This document shows positions 13,150-26,000 of a DNA stretch of 64,000 bases, in pieces. The translations under genes and the position numbers were made by a program. The notes beneath the pieces were generated by a model. It searched no databases, was not told the DNA's origin, and worked only from the letters and a program-made list of their open reading frames with translations. This DNA comes from Lepisosteus oculatus (Eukaryota > Chordata > Actinopteri > Semionotiformes > Lepisosteidae). Positions within the stretch are counted from its first letter, which is position 1, and each line of letters opens with the position of its first letter. Where the stretch lies: NCBI RefSeq assembly GCF_040954835.1, contig NC_090697.1, positions 38,252,788 through 38,316,787 on the forward strand, written 5' to 3'.

Positions 13150-13500
13150 GAATAGATTGTTGTAACAGAAGAAATAAGGTTCTTGATCCCGAGATGAAGT
13201 AAAACAGATGAATTTATTGCATGCAAGGAACAATAAAGCCGAAGTCTTGTTTCCCGCAAGAAACAACAAAACCGAAGTATTGTTCCCCGTACTGTTACAA
13301 ACTTTTGGGTTATATAGTGTTTTCTTCTCCGTTTCTGACGTCACTCGGTCTGATGGTAAAGAGGGGGGTTCATGGTATTTGGCCTAGCTTGCATCTGCAA
13401 TCCTTATCAGTTAACCCCCCTTTCCTGCCATAAACCCCAGCTTGTGACTTAGAAGTCTAAACCCCCTACAGAAAGGATTAAATTCAAACCCCCGTCTTCA
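13150..13500 (-). mobile_element. Candidate solo LTR, second type
   Basis: On the minus strand the segment begins TGAAGACGGGGGTTT, contains CACTATATAACCC as a TATA box and GCAATAAATTC as a poly(A) signal, and ends CTGTTACAACA. That is TG...CA with LTR-like signal order. Near-repeated motifs (GGGAACAATACTTCGG / GGAAACAAGACTTCGG) lie between promoter and poly(A) signal. No gag-pol ORF is nearby, so a solo LTR is likeliest. The target duplication is unclear. Confidence 0.5.
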
Positions 13501-13512
13501 CATCTTTCTTCA

Positions 13513-13556
13513 GATAGATAGATGATACTTTATTAATCCGGTAGGGAAATTGATGA
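13513..13556. repeat. LINE 3'-tail fragment (GATA repeats plus conserved tail)
   Basis: 'agatagatagatgatac' followed by 'tttattaatccggtagggaa' is the reverse of a tail common in fish non-LTR elements (TTTCC..GGGATTAATAAAGT plus ATCT repeats). Only the tail is present. Confidence 0.5.
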
Positions 13557-14540
13557 GGCCTTGAGTAGAATGTAAATGCAAACATTATAGTGTTTGATAC
13601 CACTAGCTCCTAATATGTGTACCTTGGTAATTATTTCAGTCCTTCTGGGGATATAAAAGTGATATCCTGCCTTTTAAAAGACGTTGAGAGATATTGTACT
13701 TTACAAAACACGGTTCCTTTCCGATACTTGCAAAATATTATTATTAGAAATAATAAGATTATTGTTATTATCATCTTAATTAATACATTACATGTATTGT
13801 CCTTCTATGATTTCAGCCTGCACATCTGTAATAGTACAGTTCATTATATTTTCTTATTTTAATCTTTGTGTGTAGCCATGGCTAAAAGCTTTAAGTAACA
13901 AACAAGAATATACAGTAATAATAACAAGCATGAAAACAAGTAATAATCATTTTTTGGACTTTCCTCATTTCATATAACACCTCGCTTGCTTATTACATGC
14001 CCAGATCTTAAAAAACGTTATGCAGCTTACAGAAACCAATAAATAAAATGAAAACACATACTGTAATGCCATGATGTCAACCTGATGTCTACATAATCAT
14101 TGGTCAGTACAGAACTTTTCATAGCAGAAGCCCTCTGTGGTTACTTTTATTTTACTTTTACTCTGTGTGAGAGTTTCTGGCCTGTTTTCAAGTCTGCAAC
14201 ATAGGACCTAATGGAACTTTTCAGATCTAATCTTTTATCTTAGTTTTTGCTCTATGTTCCTTTGTAGATGTTTCACAGCAGTTTTTAATCAAGATAGGGT
14301 AGTTAACTCAATGCAATTCTTCAAAACTGGTTTCAAGAACTTTGAACTTTTACAGATGTTTTAAAGATGATTTCAACCTAATCTGGATTGCGTAAAAAAG
14401 CACTGTGGTACACTGACAGCATTTGTACATCGATTATACAGTATTTCAGCAAGTACTTTAAACTGTCATTTACTAAATAAAACATTTATTTTTTAGCATG
14501 TCTATCCATATGAAACTTTATATACAATTTTTTTTTCCAT

Positions 14541-14619
14541 TAATAGGGTTTAAAATCGACACAGATTTTAGGCAGTACATTTTTAAATGGATATAACATG
14601 GCACCTTTGCCATTTTAAT
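14541..14619 (-). pseudogene. Meprin exon-6 relic (astacin domain)
   Basis: The minus strand keeps a splice acceptor TTTCAG and then codes roughly NGKGAML...K.CVDFKPY, matching the intact exon 6 (NAKGVIF...KSCVDFKPY). It carries a stop at the first full codon, another after KPY, and small indels. The same orientation and order as the exon-9 relic 3 kb downstream indicate one decayed tandem copy of the meprin gene. Confidence 0.75.
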
Positions 14620-14998
14620 CTGAAACACAAAAATGGGACCATTGCTACACTCTTGAACTGAATTACAGACTCATACAGGGGTGCTTCCTTTAACCATTTA
14701 TTCAAATGTTTGTAAATACATTCCAAATGAAGGTGGTACACTAAGTTGTGCAAAAAACTGCCTTGCAGGAGCACAAATGGTAAATGTACATTGTCTGAAG
14801 AACCCCTTGCATGGACTAACATCTTGATTAAGGTGGAGTTTGAACCACTGATGCTTTAGAGGAATGCGTGATCTGCATGTTAACCAGAGAACTCATGTTT
14901 CACATCTTTTTACCCATTCTAAAATGAAAGTTCCCTTAAGACAAATACAAATTCATGGCCAAAGTAGCATTGATAAACTATACAGTTATAAATACAGT

Positions 14999-15187
14999 TG
15001 CAAAGGAACAAGTAATAGGTTTATTCCATGCTGAAAAAAAGAAGAAAGAGAACACAACGTTTCGGCTGTGGAGCCTTCTTCAGGTGTCGGTGTAATTCAC
15101 ACCTGAAGAAGGCTCCATGGCTGAAACGTTGTGTTCTCTTTCTTCTTTTTTTCAGCATGGAATAAACCTATTACTTGTTCCTTTGCA
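14999..15187. repeat. Near-perfect foldback element (arms of about 89 bp)
   Basis: Left arm 14999-15087 and right arm 15099-15187 are inverse copies with about three mismatches, around an 11-base loop. The inner arms read 'cacaacgtttcggctgtgg' and 'cttcttcaggtgt'. Single-arm relatives occur at 8125-8205 and 38065-38155, so this is a dispersed non-autonomous family. The DNA would form a long hairpin. Confidence 0.85.
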
Positions 15188-16719
15188 GCCTACGCATGCT
15201 GACGCAGCTACCCACCTGAACTATAAATACAGTCGCATGGTCAAATCTGAATTAAGAAATAATTCAGAAGTTTTTACAAAGCTCTAACATGAGTATGGTC
15301 AATTTTGTATCTTTGTTACCTAAATATACAAACAAAGATGACCTAGTTTTCCAAAACCACTCTTTTTCAAGATTAACCCCAAGATGAATTTATTGAGTGT
15401 GGTAAATTAATTCTGAATAACAACAGATATTTGTGCATAAGAACAGATTTTGACCAATTTTCTATTAATAAAATGTATCCAAATATAATGATTATCAATA
15501 AAACAAAGACACTCAGAACTAAGTTATAAATATCAGAAAAAATAATTAATTTTATACAAAACAATATAATATAATAATAAATTTCATAAATTAGATATAA
15601 TGTTTAAACTCATGAATTTCAATGGGAACTATGATGGAACTATGCTGCTATGATGTCTATCAATATTTCTAAGGAAACCACAAACAGTAGAGCTCACAGT
15701 TGGTATTATTGTTCTCAAGTTCTTTTGCCAAGTATAATCTGTATATATTCGTAATACATCCCCAGGCTGAGTACTGTATATAGAGAAATGCATAAAGTCA
15801 CAAAATAATGAGCAGGATCCTGATATTGAAAGTGTTAATATCACAGCAATTCAATTACAGGTTTCTAAATATTTCCTTGTGTTTAAATCCCTTTTCATTA
15901 AAGAACAGTGGTTATTATCTACTTTTCAACAGCAATCTGAAACATGAAATGAAGAATTTTAACAACTGTTTTCACTCCGATTCCTCTAGCTTTTTTGAAG
16001 GACAGAAGTTGTGCCTCACTAGTGAATACGGGGTAAATATATTTCTATTTTTTTAACTGTAATGTAAATCTGACTAATTTGAAATATGTCTGTTGATCCT
16101 TTATATTTTGAATACATTAAATTAACATACAACATCAAATTAAGTGTGGCTCTCTGTTAAAAACCAGCCCAGTATGTTTCACATGTCATGTCAATTACAA
16201 TCACTGCATACAATTGAAATGTATAATTAAATTAAGAAATACAGAAAAGGGAGAAAAAATGTTTTACTGTCAGTTTAATTTAAAGCATGAAGATCCATTA
16301 TCTTTGTTTCCTTATTTACATCAATTTATTTCCTCAGAATTGTCTTTAATATCTTTCTTACTGCACAGTTGTAATTTGCAAGTATCTGATTGAAAAAAAC
16401 AAACTATAAAAAATCCTTTACCTTACCCACAAATACTGTATTTTTCTTATTTTTGGTTAATCTTTTGCTTTCTAAAAAAGAGCTGCCACACTGTATAAGC
16501 ACATAGTTAAACATCCATTAAGAACAACATTCAGCATTATTCCATAATTGCTGGAATTATAATTCAGACTAAAAAAAGAAAGACATTCTCTTAAATGGTC
16601 ATTCATTAATAATAAGAACAATGTGTTAATGTCATAATTCTATGTCAGACAGGTATAATCCACAGCTGAAGTGCAGGTCTATCTATTTTAATGTCATTAA
16701 AAAGTATGTACTCTATAAA

Positions 16720-19315
<2,596 letters not shown>

Positions 19316-19644
19316 TCATAAATCCACAAAGCCGTCTTTTTGAAAACAAAAGTGTCATTATTGTTGTGTCCAACAAAGGAGACACGATCAGGGTGTGTAT
19401 GAAGCAGATATTACCTTTATTACGTGTGCACACGGGAGCCAAAGCCGATGAAGCACTGACTAAAGAATCATTTAGTATTCTTATTGATTGATGCTGTAAC
19501 ATCTTTAATAAATGCTTTTGTGCAACTGACCCAGTAGAACATAACTGTCAGTATTATTTGCCCTTTGTTTTTAAGATTTATCATGTTGTAAATTCATTGT
19601 CACGTACTGCAGATCGTGAAATGATACCTCACTGCTGACACCAA

Positions 19645-19894
19645 TGTAACGCAACGGGGGCTCAGGCGGGCGCCCTTGCCGCATCTGGTCGGCCCAAAGT
19701 ATAGGTGGCTCGAACCCGGGACTTCCGCGTCTCTCTGCAGCGACCTAGCCCCGTGAGCTAAAGAGAGATCTCTCTTTAGGTCACGGGGCTAGGTCGCTGC
19801 AGAGAGACGCGGAAGTCCCGGGTTCGAGCCTCCAGTCGGGATGGGGCCGACCAGATGCGGCAAGGGCGCCCGCCTGAGCCCCCGTTGCGTTACA
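19645..19894. repeat. 250-bp palindromic element with divergent tRNA-like promoters
   Basis: The element starts 'tgtaacgcaacgggggctca' and ends with its exact inverse. It is near-perfectly self-complementary, with a perfect 22-base centre (ctaaag...ctttag). Each arm carries an A-box-like TTAGCTCACGGGG (GGTC in the top-strand arm), close to the centre, and a B-box GGGTTCGAGCC about 40 bases further out. The two Pol III-type promoters therefore point away from each other. The only sizeable mismatch between arms is a short stretch just outside the B boxes. It lies upstream of ANKRD66. It could be a tRNA-derived SINE fused head to head, or a foldback transposon that captured tRNA sequence. Confidence 0.85.
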
Positions 19895-19899
19895 ATACT

Positions 19900-21430
19900 A
19901 TGTAACCAAACATTCTTGGCAAGTCAAACATTAAGAAGCTGTTCACACTGTCACTGTGAATGCCCCATGTCGACAGAATTACCCTTTGGTAAAAAAAAAA
20001 GCACTCACCTACAGACATTGAGACATGAAATCTGTCGTATGTTCTACTTCAATAGGTTATTCCAGCTCGAACTGTGCTTCCAGTTGAATTTCTATACACC
20101 CTCCATACAAATATCAAGAAGAGTATATTGGGAATTTAAAGTACATCCTCCTTCCATGCAAATATATATAAAAGACCGTAATGGCACTTAATGGATATTA
20201 CTTTTCTTTGATCCAGCGTTTTCATTTCACTTGTATGTTTTGCGTACATCTACAAGATATCTACGACATGAGGTAAATACCGCGAAAGGTTTAAGAGAAG
20301 TACTGATTGGATATACTGTAGCAATCCCCAACTAACCAACAAGCTTGCAAACAGGTGGCCTAAATGTTAATTTCTACAAAGTACTACTAGTGCCACAAAA
20401 ACGTAAAACCGAATTAATGAATAAAAATGTATATTCACTAAATTACAAATTAAATCATAAATTACATTGCTCACACCAACACAGTTCAGACTCCTCTTGG
20501 ATTATCAGCTTGTACCGATTACTTGAGTGTTATGGTGCAGATGATTTATTTCTTGCAAGATAAATCAGATGACAAGAGTTTAAATGGTAACATTTTGCTG
20601 CTTAAATTTACAAAATAATAATTTAGCCGCTGTCTCCAGCACCAGATTTCAGAAGCACAGACCGATATAAGAAAAAAAGGGCGAGGCAATCGAAAATAAA
20701 AAATATCCCAGTCCAGTGATTTGTTTGGGCTGCACTCATGGTAACGAGAAAATCCCGTTCGCGAGTACTGGAGCCACCAAGTGTCAAAAAGCAGCAGAGT
20801 ACTGTACACAGAGGACACAAGATCTTTAAAATAAAAGTTTTAAAGACCGAAATAAACGTTGATGAGGAGTTTAAATATTGTCATAGGTATAGCGCGTTTA
20901 AATTTCCAGAACATAGTTCAGTTTATCTATGCAAACTGTCGTTTACATTATTAAATATTTGAAAACAAAACGTCAAGGTGCATAAAGTGCATAACTGCAG
21001 GATCTCCAAGAGGTACAAGAGGACGTGCAGCGGTTACTTACTGTACTAGTTCATTGCATTGACGTGGTTCAATGGCACATCCCTAGCTGGGCTATACTGA
21101 ATCCTGTAATTACTAAACTGGTACGTAAACGACGTGACGACGACGTCGTTTTCATATTACAGGAAAAGAAAATCTTATTATATTTAACTCGATTTATTAT
21201 AAAATCCTCAGAAGTTAGTTTTGCCTTCCGCAAGCAGACCTGTTAGTCCACAATTTTTCGGTTCAACACATATCCCTTGCACAACCACAATACAGGCCAC
21301 CCAGACATTTCGCAAGTTACATTTTAGAAACAAGATATGCAGCCCGCATCTCTGCACTGTTTGCCGTCTTCTCCGATTTGCCAAGAACAAGGAAGCGGTG
21401 TCAGGCCCCTCCCTCAGGCAGTGGCAGGCC
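19900..21430. other. Intergenic region between divergent ANKRD66 and PAF-acetylhydrolase genes
   Basis: There is no conserved coding sequence. The region between the two divergent genes presumably holds their upstream control elements. A CG-rich palindromic patch 'gacgacgacgtcg' near 21138 resembles a CRE, but I cannot assign it. Confidence 0.5.
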
Positions 21431-21575
21431 TGACTAGTGGGAGCACTCAGGCCAGTTGGTGAGAGACAGGCGAGTTGTTGTTGTGTGGAAATGATTGGGG
21501 TTCTCCCTGGAAGGTGGAATTAATTTTTACCTGACTTTATTACGGAAAAGTTCCCTTTTTTAAGGAAGAACACAG
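21430..21575 (+). other. Candidate non-coding first exon of the PAF-acetylhydrolase gene
   Basis: A sequence of raised GC content ends in a good donor CACAG|GTATGC at 21575. The acceptor TTTGATAG at 23064 opens the first coding exon, with a short 5' UTR of 29 bases before the ATG. The pairing is inferred and the 5' boundary is unknown. Confidence 0.4.
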
Positions 21576-23093
21576 GTATGCAAGTTGACACCTTTAACAT
21601 GATTTTGTGAATAAGTTGCTATGCTTGGTCAGAATCGATGTGTTTTAAGTGAAGTATACTAACTAGGTGTTTAGTCACATTGAACGTATGGGAAATGTAA
21701 ATCAAATGTTAAATGCTGTTACTGGAGGCTTTTTATTTGTAGCTCAGTTGGCAAGCTTCTCGTTATCGATTCCAGTCCAGCAGGATATTTTCTTATTTAA
21801 GAAAAAGGTAGCAGTAAAATCAGTCTTTAGTAGATGAAACTACTCTTGTTATATAACAATGAACCTTAACACTGTGGTAAATAATAAATGATTAATCATG
21901 TTTCTTGGCTTACAAGTGATGAGACATGTTGATAACTATTTTTACCTTTGGCGACATAGGTAAAATAATGTCACATTAGTACATTGACATGATCAGTGCA
22001 ACCGTGTATTGTCGTTTCATTTTCTTAGAGATTAGTGGAAAATGAATAAGTGAATGGAAGATGATAAACCTTTACCTTATTGTTCTAAATGTTAATAAGA
22101 GTAACTATGCAGCAGGGCATTTAACTAGTGCAATCTGAGTGAGGTACAGTGCCTTGCTTAAGGGTACAACAGCAGTTCCCACATAGCCAAAGTTTGAATA
22201 TTGCCAAATAAAACTTCTGTGGTAATTTGAAGGTGCTTAATGGATGGCACTGTTTACTTAACATCGTGGAAGAGCTTTAGAATACAGAGCTGCGTGCACA
22301 CTGATCTTGCATCTCATTGTACCCTGGAGGAGTTGTTTCATCCTGTGTTTTCATATCTTCTCCACTGCCACTCTGCATCTAGCAAAAATGAACTTGTGTT
22401 CTGTGTAGGTGTATTTCTGTATAATTTGCCATTCTCTTATGACCAGAGAAAGTGGTCTCAGGAAATTTCAAGGCTGAAGTTTACATGTTGTCTTTATAAA
22501 AAAAAAAGAGCTTTGCGTTTGAAAAATGATTTAAGACAGTTAATTTTACTGTAGAAAACTGTAGAAAGGAGAAAATTATAGCTTTTCAAGTGTTGTTACT
22601 ATAAAAAGTTAAACATCTGCTTTGAGAATAGCAGATATAGGAGCAGAACAAAAAATGTGTCATAAAATACTACAGTATATACCCCAAATAAATGACAGGT
22701 TATGAAAATCATTCCGAGCCCCATTAGGGATTCATGATTATTGTTTGCAGTCTCCAGCATTCAGTATGAGCACTAATGTCAGAAAAATCAAGGAATTAGA
22801 AAGGGTTGCTAAAAAAGAGATTGGTGAGGTCTGAAAGTTTTATGATAACTATTGTCTGCAGAATATATTATACTATTTGCTGTACCAATGTAACTCCCAA
22901 TTTATTTTTCCCAGTATGTCTAAAGTAGTTTCATGTACAGTTGTTGACTGAGAGGCATCTTGTTCGCATTTGGCAAAGTTCAAACATTGTGATCGTGAAA
23001 GGATTTAATCACTAAGCAAAACATTCTGAGACACCTACTGATGGATGGTGTCTTTGTTTGATAGGTTTGTAATATCAGTTGTGCAGTGGGGAC

Positions 23094-26000
23094 ATGGGTA
23101 GTATCTGGAGTACTTCCTTGAGAATTCCACCTGGAAAAGGACCGAATCATGTAGGGTGTACAGATCTTATGATGGACCACACAGCGCAGGTAGGTTCACA
23201 GGATTTTTCTTGTCTAGTTCACATGTACAACAGAACAAAGCCTGGAATGGAAAAGTAAATGCAATTTCCTGCACCAGCAAGTTCCAAGAATTTAAGAATA
23301 TTTACACATAGGAAAAGTATAGTAAAACCTTTTTTTCAACATGTAAAAAGTAAAATGAAACAATCTTCTCTAATATTTTCAGGGCATTTATATATTTTTA
23401 CAAATAATTTAGTAATGCACTTTTTAAGGTAGGCTAGATTAGTAGATAAGTTTGTTACTATTAATCAGTTTTACTTCATAGTTCCCAATAAATGCCAAAT
23501 ATTGTAATAAAACCTGATGATAGAATTTGATCTTTATTTTAAAAAGTAAGCTTGCATAACACAAAGAATTTGGAGGTTCTGTTTCACTGGAGATTTTGTA
23601 AAAAAATTATGGCATTTGTAACCATTGTCATTAATTATTTTTGGGAAGATTTGACACACAGCTTTTTGTACACATGGATGAAGGACATGTCAAGACAAAA
23701 AGCGGAGAAAACATTCATTTAACCTGAGAACTTAATACTGGATATGTATTTGGAATAGACAATGCTATTACATCAATGACACCACTTCTTGTCCTGCATA
23801 CACTGAAATGATGGCATGATTTTGTATTTAAAAACACAGAGCTATTTAAAATGGTACAAAATGCACAATATTTTCAATGCACTAATTCACTCAAATTGGC
23901 TTACTTCATCAATTACCATAGCTTTGCAAAGTTTCACCTTTTATGTTAGTAAGTTATATTATGTCTGCAAGGCTATGTAAAAAATCTGAAAATGTATTTT
24001 GCTGTAGAACTTTTTATCAATTAACTCCAAATTTTATATGTGTAATATTACCAAAAGTATGAACATACTGTATGTGAAAATGATGTATTAACTTAGACAA
24101 GTTTCAAAACTTAGAAAAAGCTACAAAAATGGCTGCCAGATTGACATTTCTTTCTCTCTGTTGTTGACACGCAGCCTTTTAGCAGTCACATCTGCTGATT
24201 AAAAACCACTATGAAAAGTAGTAGTGACAATTATACATATTCTTTAGTATTAAGTTAAATTAATGTTCAAGTGGGTAAGTACTTGCTTGGATGCTTTCAA
24301 TAGTGTTCTGAGTTTTGTAGTTATTTTTATTATTAAAGACTCTGTTTAGGACTGGATGGTGGTGCAGTGGTTAGCATGACTGCCTCGCAGTGCTGGGTAC
24401 TGTACTTGGCTTCAATTCCAGACCCCTGGGTGCTATCTCCTTGGAGTTTGTGTGTTCTCCCTGTGGGTTTCCTCTTGGTGCTTTGATTTCCTCCCGCAAT
24501 CCAAAAATATATTTTGATATGAATTGGCTTCTGGAAAAACTGGCCCAAGCTGTGGATGTGTGCAGGTATTTGTGTCTGTGTGCCTGCCCTGCTATGGACT
24601 CAGGTCCCATCCGGGCTGGATCCTGCCTTGTGCTCGTTCCTTGCTGAGATAGGCTGTGGCTCCTCCATAACCCTCCATTGCAAGAAGCGGTTAGAAAGTG
24701 GATGGAACATTTAATTTAGAATTGCTCATTATTTTTTGTCATATGTGGCACCCACCGAATTTGGAAAAATCAATTTTATCTTTGTTTTCTACTTCTCAAT
24801 GCTCAACTAACCCAAAAACCACGCATGAGGGAAAATGGAAAAGTCCCCCGACGCCCCCTCACCCACCACATTCTAGCCATTTTTTAACGTCACAGAAAAA
24901 AACAAGGATCGGTGGAAATTGGAGGGGAGGATGCTTTTTTTTAAATCTGGCAATCAAAACACATTTGCAGAACACATTTGAGCATATTTTAATTAAAAAA
25001 AAAATTGGTACAACCATTTTGTGCTTTTAAAACCTACAGTACAATATCTTTTATGTTTAAGCTAAATGCACTAGTTTTTTGCTGGTCAGAATTTTCCCTC
25101 ATTGTTCAAAATAATTGTCCCTTAAGTTTAAATTCATTAGTGTTTCTAAATTAACTGATTTTCCCAAGGCCTAAGTTATTACCAAAGACAATTTTTATTT
25201 GTCTTTTTACAATATTTGCAGTATTTTGATAGTTATTACATAGTAGAATCTTTTTTTTTCTTTAAATATGAAATATTTGGTTCTACTTATAGCTTTTGGA
25301 TAAACACTTAAGAATTGACCACATAGCATTACTATACACAATGTTTCAAACTGTTGAGTTATTCGAGTAGTTTCTGTTTAAAAGATGGCTCAAAATAAAT
25401 TTTGCATTCTGGCTATCTGTGAACCACACAGATGGATGTTAAGTATTGTTTGTCAAACTTAATCAGTTTAATATATCAGGATGAAGTCTGTTTTTCATAA
25501 CTTTGTAACTGATTGCAGTTAGCAGTTGTACGTTCTCATCCGATCCTGCCAGATAGTACTCTACTATTTTCCTAATTGCTTAGATCAAACCACATGAAAT
25601 ACATTGCTGGATGTACTTAGTATGGCTATTAATTCAGCTAGTATACCACCCATTTCATATGGTATGGATGTTTTATTTTTCACCACAAGCGCTAAACAAG
25701 AACTAAGCAGTGGTTATGTTATATTTATTTACCTATTTCATAGTTCTGCTCTGGGTTTTCTTAAACATTTTATTGAGAGAAAAACCTTAAGCAATATTGG
25801 AGACTAACGAGTCTTATGAAACCGGCTGCTGTAAAGTGATTACACGTTTCAGTATCTTACGAGGAATTATGTTTAAGAAACTTGCGTACTTAAATCCATC
25901 CAAACATTTTAAAACTGATTCTTCCAGTTCTGGGTCAGGGGAGTTGGAGCCTATCCTGACAAGCAATGGGCGTAAGGCGGGATAAACCCTGAATGGGACG

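Noticed and set aside
13120-13433. ORFs with repeated 'NKTSALLFLA'-like words as a small membrane protein
   Set aside because: The repetition comes from near-repeats inside an LTR-like segment. There is no conserved context.
19777-19845. A functional tRNA gene in the right arm of the palindrome
   Set aside because: A- and B-box words are present, but I could not fold an acceptor stem or a sensible anticodon arm, and the same sequence is mirrored in the other arm. It is a tRNA-derived repeat.
21126-21152. A CRE-like palindrome as a proven promoter element
   Set aside because: The CG-rich word gacgacgacgtcg is suggestive, but no start site near it can be fixed, so it is left as a remark only.
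22240-22554. A 104-codon plus-strand ORF
   Set aside because: It lies in the putative 5' UTR intron of the PAF-acetylhydrolase gene, has no recognisable domain and no supporting splice sites.
24371-24647. Overlapping ORFs on both strands
   Set aside because: They fall entirely within an L2-type retroposon tail.
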